NCBI GenBank assembly: GCA_023408815.1
Contig: JAEYJO010000047.1
Location: 1-64,000 of the forward strand
Source: Bacillota bacterium
GTDB taxonomy: Bacteria > Bacillota > Clostridia > Lachnospirales > Lachnospiraceae
Direction of reading: 5' to 3'
DNA: 64,000 nt
Below, one piece after another: positions 1-8,863 of this stretch. Every line of letters begins with the position of its first letter. Position 1 is the first letter of the stretch. The notes under the pieces are model-generated. The model saw only the letters and a list, made by a program, of their open reading frames with translations. It ran no database searches and was not told the origin of the DNA. The translations under genes were made by a program, and so were the position numbers.

Positions 1-81
1 GAAAGAAAAGGACTCGTGAACGGTACTGATTCAGGTTTCTGGTCACAAATATATAAAATCCCTCAATGGATAAGAAAAATA

Positions 82-105
82 GAGTTAGGATTTGCATCCT
101 AACTC
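82..105. repeat. Perfect 10-bp stem hairpin
   Basis: GAGTTAGGAT and ATCCTAACTC pair perfectly around a TTGC loop. There is no T-tract, so it is not a stand-alone terminator. It sits 18 nt before the terminator at 124 and may be part of the same 3' end. Confidence 0.5.
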
Positions 106-123
106 CGCTTTGTCTACGGTCTG

Positions 124-149
124 AAAGCTCCGCTTACGCGGAGCTTTTT
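124..149 (+). terminator. Rho-independent terminator
   Basis: AGCTCCGC (126-133) pairs with GCGGAGCT (138-145) around a TTAC loop and is followed by TTTTT on the plus strand. The preceding AAA extends the stem. It would end a plus-strand transcript entering from the left of the window, and could also work weakly for the minus-strand CBM32 operon. Confidence 0.75.
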
Positions 150-314
150 CTTATATTTTCTTATGAGGGGGGAGATAGTGAATTCAAATAGTGAGTTCTT
201 CAACCATCTAAGTACATCTTAAAGGAAAAATGTGTCCTCCGTGTGTATAGTTCTTAAAAAAGCTATAAACTTTCGCAAGCATTTATAAAGTAAAAATTAA
301 AAAAAATTAACATT

Positions 315-947
315 TCACCGATACGCCCCATATACTTCAAATTCCGCCACCTGCGCCCCGGCACCTCCTGTATTGGAAGTAAATTCCAGTTCTACGTACT
401 TCGCATCCGTCTCTTCAAAATTCAGTATTGCCTCATTTCCCCTGTCAGGGTCGAAGTCGTAAGCCTGAAGCGGAAGCAGCTCTTCGTAGTTCACTCCATC
501 CCCGCTTATCCTCACTGCGAATTCCTGCGTGCGCTTTCCCCATATTTTCTGCGGGCACAGGCTTACCCTTATACCATGGATACCAGCCGACTGAGATAAC
601 TCCAAAGTGAGGATATTGGGGTAGTTGTTCCCTTCCCCTTCCCAATAGGAGGGACCAGCAGTATTGCCGTCAATGGCTTTCTTCGGTACGTAGACGTCCG
701 CAAAGCTGTTTGCATCTATTTTCCCCTCCAATGCGAGATTATCTCCCTCCGGCACCTGGGAAATATATTCTTCTTTTATAAAAGCTTCATGTTCCATAGG
801 GGCTGATTGCTCCGGGGTTTCCACTACCGTCACGTTTGCCTCAGGCATCTTCACCGCCTCTCCTTCACCGATACGCGTATCGTAAATGAAAAGAACTGCC
901 CACGATACCAACATAAGGGCGAGTACTATGATTCCTCCTTTTTTCAT
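315..947 (-). CDS. Membrane-anchored F5/8 type C (CBM32-like) protein
   Basis: 210 residues. An N-terminal hydrophobic segment (about residues 5-23, after MKKGG) looks like an uncleaved signal anchor with no lipobox. An acidic linker follows, then a discoidin/F5-8 type C fold from about residue 65 to the end: the NLALEGK start, the AIDGN...YWEG motif, the HGIRVSL strand and the C-terminal VAEFEVYGAY strand are all typical. Such domains bind galactosides or other glycans. No catalytic domain is present. AGGGGG lies 9 nt before the ATG. The gene starts 4 nt after the stop of the beta-helix glycosidase, so the two are co-translated and probably act together at the cell surface. Confidence 0.8.
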   Translation of the reverse strand: MKKGGIIVLALMLVSWAVLFIYDTRIGEGEAVKMPEANVTVVETPEQSAPMEHEAFIKEEYISQVPEGDNLALEGKIDANSFADVYVPKKAIDGNTAGPSYWEGEGNNYPNILTLELSQSAGIHGIRVSLCPQKIWGKRTQEFAVRISGDGVNYEELLPLQAYDFDPDRGNEAILNFEETDAKYVELEFTSNTGGAGAQVAEFEVYGAYR

Positions 948-951
948 ACCG

Positions 952-2526
952 TCATTCCCCCTCTGTTATAATTAAATTTTCTGTGGTCGCTTCATCTATC
1001 TGGAAACCGCCCTGTTCAAAATTGCTAATCTTCTTACCGAGAACTTCCACATTGGAGATTCGGACATTTTTGATTTTATGTTCTTCGTCATAGCCTTTGA
1101 TCCTGGAAGGGCATTCTTTTCCTGACAACACTGTCACATTGTTTATGACTACATCCTCAATGGTCCCCCGCGCTTTGGTACTGGACCAGTTGTCGCTTTG
1201 GGCGATATGCATATCGATCAAGTAGGGCATCTCGTCACCATCTCCGTTTCCCATCTGGGCATTCTCCACTACAATATCCTCAAAGATTACTCCCGTCACC
1301 AGAGCATCATCGGCATTGTGGATGGATATTACAGGCTTATGGAAATTGTTCAGAACCGTAATATTTTGAAATGTCACATTTTTTATCCTTGCATTTTCAA
1401 CCTGTCCCTTGTTGGTCTCGTATCCAATTTCCATGGACTGCGCCAGATCGGTCCACAGCTGCATATTTTCAAATCGGATATTTTCGGTATTTCCATCGTA
1501 ATTTTTCACTACGAGGGAATCATCCCACGAGCGTATGAAGCAGTTGGATACGGTATAATCCTTGCAGGATTGCAGGCTGATCCCGTCGCCGTTGGGCCTC
1601 GCAGAGATAATTTTCACTCCGTCAATTTCTCCGCTTTCGGAATCAAATGCCTGACATACCCATGCGTTAGGATTTAAGACGATAACATCCTTAATCTTAA
1701 TATTGCTGCAATGGTCGAATTTCAGCGGAATATACGCTTCTGCTCCTTTCCAGCCGCCCAGGTTGGAGCAGTCGATAATACCCCTTCCCATAACCGTGAT
1801 ATCTTTCCCATAGTTAGCGTTTATCACTCCATGTACTACCGCGCCGCCAGCCAGATAAATTGTCTGTCCGTCCTCCGGCATGATAGATTCTATATTCCAT
1901 TCGCCGGGACCTATATAGATGACCTTTTCATCGTTAATATCCGGCTTATCCGTTTCTATGCTTCCTGCAAATATATGTACCGCACGTTCCGGCGCATCGT
2001 TGAAAGTAACCGTATAATTATCCGGCTTCGTCACCAAGAAACTTACCGTATGCGCCTCTTTATCGATTTGGGCCTCTATCCCGGCAGAAAGCGGACTGAC
2101 CTTAACAGAATCAATTTCTCGCCCCGGCACCTCAATTTCTATCTTCGCTGCGCCTTCGAAATCGAAATAAGCCACCGGCGTCCTGGACAAGGGCGGCAGA
2201 TAGTTCGCCACCCACTGTCTCGTATGATTGACATTAGTGTCATATACATAACACTCATACCCGTTTATACGCACCTTCGTATCCGTACAGTGCATAAGCG
2301 CCATATCCCGTCCTTCCTCCGAAGTATTCTTCAAATCTTCTTCCGAAGCATCCTTCAAGGATTTCGGCCCCTCATACAAAACCAAAGCAGATTCTTTCAA
2401 TATTTTCTCCTCCGTACTCTCCTTCTTCTTAAGTCCGATATCCATAGCCGTCCCCAAAATTCCAACCGCAAGTACCGTGCCAATAACTATTTGCATAACC
2501 GCCCAAACCCGTATTTTATGCCTCAT
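952..2526 (-). CDS. Membrane-anchored beta-helix glycoside hydrolase (GH49/GH28-like)
   Basis: 524 residues. The N-terminal hydrophobic anchor (about residues 8-30) is followed by a beta-sandwich-like region and then a right-handed beta-helix from about residue 200 (IYLAGGAVVHG and repeated NITV/NVTF turns). Acidic motifs NGDGI and WDDSLVVK match the catalytic aspartates of clan GH-N (families 28 and 49). The GHG motif of true polygalacturonases is absent, replaced by MEIGYE. That, plus the alpha-glucobiose phosphorylases nearby, makes a GH49-like alpha-glucanase plausible, but substrate is inference. GGAGG lies upstream of the ATG. It is probably in one operon with pgmB (80 nt upstream) and the CBM32 gene. 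Confidence 0.65.
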   Translation of the reverse strand: MRHKIRVWAVMQIVIGTVLAVGILGTAMDIGLKKKESTEEKILKESALVLYEGPKSLKDASEEDLKNTSEEGRDMALMHCTDTKVRINGYECYVYDTNVNHTRQWVANYLPPLSRTPVAYFDFEGAAKIEIEVPGREIDSVKVSPLSAGIEAQIDKEAHTVSFLVTKPDNYTVTFNDAPERAVHIFAGSIETDKPDINDEKVIYIGPGEWNIESIMPEDGQTIYLAGGAVVHGVINANYGKDITVMGRGIIDCSNLGGWKGAEAYIPLKFDHCSNIKIKDVIVLNPNAWVCQAFDSESGEIDGVKIISARPNGDGISLQSCKDYTVSNCFIRSWDDSLVVKNYDGNTENIRFENMQLWTDLAQSMEIGYETNKGQVENARIKNVTFQNITVLNNFHKPVISIHNADDALVTGVIFEDIVVENAQMGNGDGDEMPYLIDMHIAQSDNWSSTKARGTIEDVVINNVTVLSGKECPSRIKGYDEEHKIKNVRISNVEVLGKKISNFEQGGFQIDEATTENLIITEGE

Positions 2527-2606
2527 ACCTTCCTTCCCTCCTCATTTAATCTTTAATATGAAACTCTGAAATTCTTGTCCAGTATATTAGGGTGACCCGG
2601 AATTAT

Positions 2607-3260
2607 TTACACTTCGCTTAGTACGCTCTCCCAGTTAATGAGTACCGCCAGATTCTCAGCCTCATAATCCGCTCCCAGGCTAAGGTAATACGGCCCCACA
2701 CCAAGTGCCTTCATACCTGCCGCCTTCGCCGCCTGAACACCCGCTGCAGAATCCTCTATCACGAGACAATCCTGCGGAGGAAGTCCCAGCTTATCCGCCG
2801 CTACGAGAAACACTTCCGGATCCGGTTTGGAGCGGGTGGTATCCAGGCCGCTGCTTATCTTATCCATATAAGTCAGCAATCCGATTTTTTCCAGAATGTC
2901 GGGCGCATTCTTGCTCGCTGAACCTACCGCCGTCATGATTCCTTTTTCCTTTAATAGCTTAACGGTCTCAAGCGCCCCCGGCAAAACAGCGCTGCTGTCT
3001 AGTTCCTTAAGCATTTCCTTATAATAATTATTCTTACGCTCTGCAAATTCCTCCTTCTCCTCCTCCGTATAGCTTTTATATCCTTTATCGAGAACGATCT
3101 GCAAGGATTCCATTCTGCTTACTCCCCGCTGTTTCTCGTTATCCTCTCTTTTAAAATCGGAGATACCGATTTCCTTCGCTAACCTTTTCCATGCCTTATA
3201 ATGCAGTTCATCCGTGGATACAAGCACTCCGTCCAAATCAAAAATAACTCCTTTAATCAT
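2607..3260 (-). CDS. pgmB: Beta-phosphoglucomutase (HAD family)
   Basis: Converts beta-glucose 1-phosphate to glucose 6-phosphate in the cytoplasm. The HAD nucleophile motif FDLDGVL is followed by the beta-PGM cap signature (TDELHYKAWKRLA). GSASKNAP (motif II), KPDPEVF (Lys) and EDSAAGVQAA (acidic motif IV) are all present, so all catalytic residues are visible. Length of about 218 residues is normal. The family starts just before the first strand, so the ATG at 3260 (MIKGVIF) fits; an in-frame ATG at 3272 has its AAAGG only 1 nt away. GH65 enzymes that invert release beta-glucose 1-phosphate, so this is the metabolic partner of the two phosphorylases. It is divergent from lacI across a shared operator. 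Confidence 0.92.
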   Translation of the reverse strand: MIKGVIFDLDGVLVSTDELHYKAWKRLAKEIGISDFKREDNEKQRGVSRMESLQIVLDKGYKSYTEEEKEEFAERKNNYYKEMLKELDSSAVLPGALETVKLLKEKGIMTAVGSASKNAPDILEKIGLLTYMDKISSGLDTTRSKPDPEVFLVAADKLGLPPQDCLVIEDSAAGVQAAKAAGMKALGVGPYYLSLGADYEAENLAVLINWESVLSEV

Positions 3261-3321
3261 ATGAATAACCATGCCTTTCTTACCGTTTGTTTTTTTATTT
3301 CTTTTATGTTAGAATCGAATT

Positions 3322-3338
3322 AGTTTAAGGTTAAACCT
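3322..3338. promoter_or_regulatory. LacI-type operator between pgmB and lacI
   Basis: GTTTAAGGTTAAAC at 3323-3336 differs by one central base from the perfect palindrome GTTTAACGTTAAAC found twice before the transporter operon. The surrounding TTAAGGTTAAACCTTAA is itself a perfect 17-bp palindrome. Its position 38 nt before the lacI ATG suggests autoregulation and control of pgmB. Confidence 0.7.
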
Positions 3339-3373
3339 TAAGAAACTTAAGAAATATAGAAGGGTCGTCGCAT

Positions 3374-4390
3374 ATGGCTACAATAAGAGACATTGCCCGC
3401 GTTACCGGGGTGAGCTGCACCACCGTTTCCAATGTGATACACGGCAAGGATAACCGGGTATCCGCGGACACCATAGAAAAAATAAATACCGCAATTAAGG
3501 AACTGGGATATATTCCCAATATGTCGGCGCGTTCCCTCGTGTCCAACTCCTCCAAGGTGATAGGCTTCGTGAATCACGTCATCACCCGCAAGGATTCCAA
3601 TTTTATGGAAGACCCTTTTCATTCCGCTTCTATCGGCGCCATTGAACAAGCGCTCAGAGAAAACGGATATTATTTAATGCTGCGCACCATCGAGACCTCC
3701 GAGGAGCTTTTGGCATTTTTGCGCAACTGGAATGTGGATGGGTTGTTTTTTACCGGTATATTCAAGGATCATTTCTTCGACGTGCTGTCGAACCTCCACA
3801 TTCCCATCGTCCTTATCGACAGCTATACGAACCAGAATACCTTATGCAACGTAGGTCTTGAGGACTTCAAGGGCAGTTATAACATTACCAAATATTTGAC
3901 CGGGCACGGTCATAGAAGAATTGCCTTCGCTTCTCCCGATATCAAGGACGGCGGAGTTCTTCAGGAGCGTTTTCTCGGTTATAAAGCTGCCTTGACTGAG
4001 GCGAATATTCCCTTCGACAAGTCTCTTGTCTTCGTTCAGGAAATGGATATTGCCTCCTGCCGCTTAGTGAGCGAGGATATTTGCCGTCATCCCGATATTA
4101 CTGCCGTAGTCGCCACTGCCGACGTTATGGCTGCCGGAATTATGACCGGCCTGCGAGAGCAGGGCAAACGGATTCCCGATGACATTTCTGTCGTAGGCTT
4201 CGACGACATCAGTCTATGCCAAATGATAACGCCGCCCCTCACTACGGTCCATCAGGACATCAATTTGAAAGGCCGCCTTGCCGTAAATATGATGCTTCAG
4301 CTCTTAGAAGGAAATAAGGCAGAAGAGGACCACCTCATCCTGCCCACTTCATTAGCCTTACGCGAAAGCGTACGCTCTCTGCTCACATAG
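3374..4390 (+). CDS. LacI-family transcriptional regulator
   Basis: 338 residues. The N-terminal HTH (ATIRDIARVTGVSCTTVSNVI) and hinge helix are canonical, followed by a periplasmic-binding-like effector domain (GFVNHV..., DGLFFTGIF, VVGFDDISLCQMITPPLTTV). AGAAGGG precedes the ATG. The gene diverges from pgmB and its 3' end overlaps the convergent GH65 gene by 8 nt. A hairpin GAAGGACG/CGTCCTTC (4391-4413) lies right after its stop, inside the GH65 coding end, without a T-tract. The matching operators at 3323, 12274 and 12384 suggest it controls the whole alpha-glucoside regulon. The effector is probably the imported disaccharide or a sugar phosphate; that is inference. Confidence 0.92.
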   Translation: MATIRDIARVTGVSCTTVSNVIHGKDNRVSADTIEKINTAIKELGYIPNMSARSLVSNSSKVIGFVNHVITRKDSNFMEDPFHSASIGAIEQALRENGYYLMLRTIETSEELLAFLRNWNVDGLFFTGIFKDHFFDVLSNLHIPIVLIDSYTNQNTLCNVGLEDFKGSYNITKYLTGHGHRRIAFASPDIKDGGVLQERFLGYKAALTEANIPFDKSLVFVQEMDIASCRLVSEDICRHPDITAVVATADVMAAGIMTGLREQGKRIPDDISVVGFDDISLCQMITPPLTTVHQDINLKGRLAVNMMLQLLEGNKAEEDHLILPTSLALRESVRSLLT

Positions 4391-6536
4391 GAAGGACGGA
4401 CGTTTCGTCCTTCGTAATCTCTATCCGGTATTCCTTTCCTAAATAATGAATCTGAAACCTCATCTTCCTCCATGTATCCGGAAGATGGGGCTTTACTTTT
4501 ACTGTGCCATTCTCAATATATACTCCTGCAAAGCCTTTGACTGCCGTCATATAGGCGCCCCCTGCTGCTGCCGGGTGGGTACCTCCTATATAGACCAGAC
4601 CCGCCCATTCCTTGCCTCCTCCAGCCAAATCTGCAGCGGCGGATTTCAAGAAAAAAGGATAGGCCTTCTCCTGCATTCCGAGACGACATGCCAGTATGGC
4701 ATACATGCAGGCGCTTAACGAAGAGCCATGCTCCGTGCGGGGCTCATAATAGTTCCAGTTCTTCTCCAAAATATCTGTTGAAAAATCCTCCGGGAATAAA
4801 TTCAGCCATGTTACCACATCCGCTTGCTTGATTACCTTCGTATGGGATGCTATACCGTAAGCCCCTCCCCAATATTCCTTTTCATGAAGCAGTCGTTCCC
4901 GCACCCCCTTAACCGTCACGTTCTCGAGGTGGGAATATCCTTCAAATTGTTCTATGATTCCATTTTCATCCGGCTGCGGAATATATATCTTCTCCGCTGC
5001 GTCCTTATACTTCGCCTCCAGGGAGAGAAGGTCCGCTTCCGCCTTATAATCTCCAGGCTTTTCTTCCATAAGCAGCTTCAGCGTCTTCACCGCGCTTTCG
5101 AAGGTATATTTTGCCATACGATTGGTATAGCCGTTATTGTTAATCCTCTCATGATATTCGTCGGGGCCGATGCAGTCGAGGATTTCATATCTCTCCCCGC
5201 CTACTTTCTTGTACAGCAGACTGTGATAAAACTTAGCGCATTCCAGAACAGTCTCAGCGCCCCCCGCTCTTAACAGCGAATAGTCTCCTGTCATTTCCGT
5301 ATACCGCATGATTCCATATACCACCGCCGCAGAAATGTGATACTGCTTATCCCGGAAAAAAGTCCGCATGGGACGGCCGGTAAATACATCCGTCACGTTA
5401 TAATCGCTGCACGCATCAAATCCGCCCTCCTGGCTCTCCCAAGCATAAAAAGCTCCTTCATATCCGTATTGCTTCGCCTTTTCTCTCGCTCCGGGCAAGG
5501 TATCAATACGGTATTTCATAAGGCTTTTCGCAACCTCCGGCTCGGTATTCAGGAAAAAGTCCAGCATAAACATTTCCGTATCCCAGAATACCGCTCCTTT
5601 ATAGGTCTGTCCCGAAAGCCCTCTCGCCGCTATGGATAAGCCCTCTTTGTGGCGCGGAGCGATACAGTGCAGATGGTACAGCGAATAATTCAGCGCTTCC
5701 ATGGCCGCATCATCTCCTTCGATGTACACCTCGGAGTGTTTCCATCTCTTTTCCCAGCAGTCCATATGATTCTTTTTTGCCTCTTCATAGCCATCAGTAA
5801 GACAGCTTTTTCCATAGCCGCCAATATCCGCGCTTGTATAGACACTCACCCATTTGTCCACGATATAATCCGTATCACCGTCCGTCACGAAGATAATTCT
5901 TCGAAGAATCTCCTTTTCCTCCTGCTTAAGCTTTACCTCCGCAGGGAAATTCCATGTGCAGCGTTCGGATACCCATACGCTGTCCCCCTTCTCATGGGTA
6001 ATTGCCTCGGCACTCAGCACGCCGTCTTTTTCCTGAAACTCTATCGCGTCGTAATGTGGGCCATGGATATCCCATACGTCGCCGTCTATTCCCGTTATGA
6101 TTTCCACTTCCGCATGGAAATCTGCCGTAACGGTATAGCGCATTCCAATTCTATGTACATTTGCTGCATCCGCAAACCTCTCGCTCCTTACCGTCACGTT
6201 TCCTCTTGGCGTTCTCCAAAGCGTCTTACGTCTGAAGAATCCATGGCGGTAATCCAGCTCACATTCATGCTTCAGCGGCTCCTTTTCGGGCAGTCTATAT
6301 TGGATTCCATCCACCTTCAAGTAAGTATATAAGCCGTTTGGCGCATTCAAAGGCTCTCTCCAGCCATCTCCTACCTTATCGTATATTCCAGCCAGATTCA
6401 CCGCAGCAAGCTGTTCCTTGCGGTATTCCTCCAAGGTTCCCCGGATTCCCATATATCCATTGCCTGTCAAAAAGCGGTTGCCCGACCACGTGATTTCCTC
6501 ATGATCGTATCCTTTTTTCCTTATATTCCAATCCAT
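4383..6536 (-). CDS. GH65 glycoside phosphorylase (first of two)
   Basis: About 717 residues; GH65 inverting phosphorylase of the maltose/kojibiose/nigerose/trehalose phosphorylase group, cleaving an alpha-glucoside with phosphate to beta-glucose 1-phosphate. The N-terminal beta-sandwich (NRFLTGNGYMGIRGTLEEY) precedes the (alpha/alpha)6 barrel. FWDTEMFMLDFFL, QYHISAAVVYGI and GPDEYHERINNNGYTNRMAK are family landmarks; the Glu of GPDEY (about residue 460) is the expected general acid. The open frame reaches an ATG at 6554, but that has no ribosome binding site, whereas GGAGAGG lies 9 nt before the ATG at 6536. It follows the second GH65 gene with a 5-nt gap. Exact disaccharide specificity cannot be read from the sequence. 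Confidence 0.85.
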   Translation of the reverse strand: MDWNIRKKGYDHEEITWSGNRFLTGNGYMGIRGTLEEYRKEQLAAVNLAGIYDKVGDGWREPLNAPNGLYTYLKVDGIQYRLPEKEPLKHECELDYRHGFFRRKTLWRTPRGNVTVRSERFADAANVHRIGMRYTVTADFHAEVEIITGIDGDVWDIHGPHYDAIEFQEKDGVLSAEAITHEKGDSVWVSERCTWNFPAEVKLKQEEKEILRRIIFVTDGDTDYIVDKWVSVYTSADIGGYGKSCLTDGYEEAKKNHMDCWEKRWKHSEVYIEGDDAAMEALNYSLYHLHCIAPRHKEGLSIAARGLSGQTYKGAVFWDTEMFMLDFFLNTEPEVAKSLMKYRIDTLPGAREKAKQYGYEGAFYAWESQEGGFDACSDYNVTDVFTGRPMRTFFRDKQYHISAAVVYGIMRYTEMTGDYSLLRAGGAETVLECAKFYHSLLYKKVGGERYEILDCIGPDEYHERINNNGYTNRMAKYTFESAVKTLKLLMEEKPGDYKAEADLLSLEAKYKDAAEKIYIPQPDENGIIEQFEGYSHLENVTVKGVRERLLHEKEYWGGAYGIASHTKVIKQADVVTWLNLFPEDFSTDILEKNWNYYEPRTEHGSSLSACMYAILACRLGMQEKAYPFFLKSAAADLAGGGKEWAGLVYIGGTHPAAAGGAYMTAVKGFAGVYIENGTVKVKPHLPDTWRKMRFQIHYLGKEYRIEITKDETSVLPM

Positions 6537-6541
6537 CTCCT

Positions 6542-8848
6542 CTATCCTCTCCATTCAGCGGGAACCGGGATTGCCTTCCGTTCTCCTCCTGCTACGACCA
6601 ATTTCCCATATAACTCGATATCGATGGCCTTTCCCCCTAAAGTGGATAAGCATACCTTTTCCTCATCTACTTCCACTAAAAGGACATCCTCCTTATAACT
6701 GATACGGAAGGAATAGCCCCTCCACTGCTTCGGCATCGTAGGGCAAAGACTGATGTTCTCCCCATCCGAACGAAGACCGCCGAAGCCATAGACGATATTC
6801 ATCCAGGCAGCTGCAATGGAAGTGGTGTGCAGCCCTTCGCTGCTGTTCCGGTTATAATTGTCCAGATCCATTCTCGTGGCAAACTGAAAGAAACGGTAAG
6901 CCTCTTCGTGCTTCTTAAGCTGCGATGCCAAAATGGAGTGCACCGACGGCGATAAGGAACTTTCGTGAATACACCGGGGTTCATAGAACTCATAGTTAGC
7001 CCGTAGCGTTTCCTCCCCGAAGGCGGAATTGAACAAAAGCATGAACATCAGCACATCCGGCTGTTTAATCATGTCATTGCGATAAATTCTGTCATAAGAC
7101 CAATGATTATAGAGCGGAAATTCTTCTACGGGTATCCGGTCCACTTCCACATGAGGAAGTTTAAAATATCCCTCGTGCTGTTCGTAAATCCCCGTCTTCT
7201 CATCTATGGGAAGAAACATGTTCTCCTCCATCGCCTGCCAGGCCTGGCATTCCTCTCCGGTAAGTCCCATTTTCAGGCAAAGCGCTTCCATCTCCTTCGG
7301 GCGTTCCTCTTTCAGCCTTTGACAGACAGACAATGTATAGGAAAATGTGAACTTCGCCATATAGTTGGTATAGCAGTTGTTGTTTACCATCATCTGGAAC
7401 TCATCTGGCCCCATGACCCCATAATATCCGAACTTCTGCCTATCTTCGGTAAAATCTCCTCTGTCCGCCAGCATCCTGCATATCTCTATGAGCATTTCCA
7501 TGCCGTACTCCATAAGAAATTCTATGTCCTGAGTCAGCTTCTCGTAGAACCATATACCGTATGCCACCGCGGTGGAGGCCTGAAGCTGTAAGCTCGCATG
7601 CTGCCAGAGATTGCAGCATTCTCTTCCGCTTATGGTAGCTACCGGATAGAAAGCGCCTTTGCAATCTAAGTCCGCCGCCCTCTCCTTCGCCTCCTTTAAC
7701 GTCAGGTAACGGAACATGAGCAGATTCTTAGCCGCCTGTACATCATTGAACAGAAAAAAGGGCAGGCAGTACGTTTCCGTATCCCAGAAAGCATTCCCGT
7801 TGTAAGCCTCTCCGGTCAACCCCTTGGCTCCGATGTTCGTACCGTTTCCCGCTCCGTGATAGGTCTGGAACATTTGAAAGATACAAAAACGGATGCCCTG
7901 TTGGTTCCACTCGTCCCCTTCGATGGTAATGTCCGCTTTCTTCCAAACATTTTCCCACCAGCGGATATTGTCCTGAAGCACCTCCTCAAAGCTTATACCC
8001 TCCAGCTCTTTTTTCCCGCCTCCGCACCGCGCGAAGAAGTCATTGGTGTTCCCGTGTTTATGTACCGCGTTATATATTTTTTTCGTTACGATAATCGCTT
8101 TATTCCGGTTAAGCCTTATTACCAGCTCTCTGGCAACTCTCTTTTCTCCGATGATCGATGAGGACGCAGACTCCCTGCCGTTTTGTGCATCTATCAGACA
8201 AGAAGAATATACGTGCTGTCCGGTTCGCACCGTCTCACCCATAATCGCCAAATGAGAGCCTTCGCACTCCTGCCCGCTGCACTTCCAAAGGGTTTCCTTT
8301 GCCGATTGGTGCACGGTGTCAAAGTCTAATCCTGACACAATTGTCACATCTGAGTCAAAATCTAATGCTTTCAATGTTATTCTCTGTACCGCTATTTTAT
8401 TTTTCTTCATGGAAAGAAGTCTTTCAAAGACTAACTCCACTTTCTTTCCGCTTTTGGTCTCCCATAAGAAAGAACGGGTGAGCAGGCCTGATCTCATGTC
8501 AAGAATTCTTTTGAAAGAATTTATATTACAACTGCCGATATCAAGGGCTTCCCCGTCCAAATTTATTCTCGTATAAAGGAAGTCCACGGAATTCACCATG
8601 AATTCCGTAGTATCGACCACACCCTTGTATCCCTGGCTTCCCTGTTTTTTCTCCTCGTATATGCCGTTAAAATAACTTCCCTGCATATGCGCACCGGTAT
8701 AGCCCTCCTCGAAATAGCCGCGCACTCCCATATATTCGTTCGCTTGGGAGAATACCGACTCCGCCACCTCGCCGTACTCCGGATTAAATCCATCCTCTAT
8801 AATTTTCCATGCGTCAGCAAGAAAATATTTATCCGCAAATTTAGCCAT
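6542..8848 (-). CDS. GH65 glycoside phosphorylase (second of two)
   Basis: 768 residues. Same family as its downstream neighbour but clearly diverged, so this is not a recent duplication. Landmarks: ANEYMGVRGYFEEGY, FWDTETYCLPFFLF, GVMGPDEFQMMVNNNCYTNYMAKF with the general acid Glu at about residue 483, and a C-terminal beta-sandwich (LCPTMPKQWRGYSFRISY). The phosphate-binding region is present (HESSLSPSVHSILA). AGGTGG precedes the ATG. It follows the permease gene by 15 nt in the transporter operon, so it degrades an imported sugar in the cytoplasm. The residues near the acceptor site differ from the first enzyme (FYPVATISGREC against FYAWESQEGGF), which suggests different linkage or acceptor. 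Confidence 0.85.
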   Translation of the reverse strand: MAKFADKYFLADAWKIIEDGFNPEYGEVAESVFSQANEYMGVRGYFEEGYTGAHMQGSYFNGIYEEKKQGSQGYKGVVDTTEFMVNSVDFLYTRINLDGEALDIGSCNINSFKRILDMRSGLLTRSFLWETKSGKKVELVFERLLSMKKNKIAVQRITLKALDFDSDVTIVSGLDFDTVHQSAKETLWKCSGQECEGSHLAIMGETVRTGQHVYSSCLIDAQNGRESASSSIIGEKRVARELVIRLNRNKAIIVTKKIYNAVHKHGNTNDFFARCGGGKKELEGISFEEVLQDNIRWWENVWKKADITIEGDEWNQQGIRFCIFQMFQTYHGAGNGTNIGAKGLTGEAYNGNAFWDTETYCLPFFLFNDVQAAKNLLMFRYLTLKEAKERAADLDCKGAFYPVATISGRECCNLWQHASLQLQASTAVAYGIWFYEKLTQDIEFLMEYGMEMLIEICRMLADRGDFTEDRQKFGYYGVMGPDEFQMMVNNNCYTNYMAKFTFSYTLSVCQRLKEERPKEMEALCLKMGLTGEECQAWQAMEENMFLPIDEKTGIYEQHEGYFKLPHVEVDRIPVEEFPLYNHWSYDRIYRNDMIKQPDVLMFMLLFNSAFGEETLRANYEFYEPRCIHESSLSPSVHSILASQLKKHEEAYRFFQFATRMDLDNYNRNSSEGLHTTSIAAAWMNIVYGFGGLRSDGENISLCPTMPKQWRGYSFRISYKEDVLLVEVDEEKVCLSTLGGKAIDIELYGKLVVAGGERKAIPVPAEWRG

Positions 8849-8863
8849 ATATCCACCTGTCTC

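Larger units (their letters stand above)
1..314. other. Left-edge non-coding stretch
   Basis: No convincing coding sequence is seen. The stretch holds two adjacent hairpins (82-105 and 124-149, described separately) and then an AT-rich run up to the stop codon of the CBM32 gene on the minus strand. The strong T-tract is on the plus strand, so it probably holds the 3' end of a gene lying left of the window. Confidence 0.5.

Noticed and set aside
1711..2556. 281-residue open frame antisense to the beta-helix glycosidase
   Set aside because: The minus-strand protein has clear family motifs; the plus-strand frame has none and is rich in Arg, His and Ile as expected of an antisense frame.
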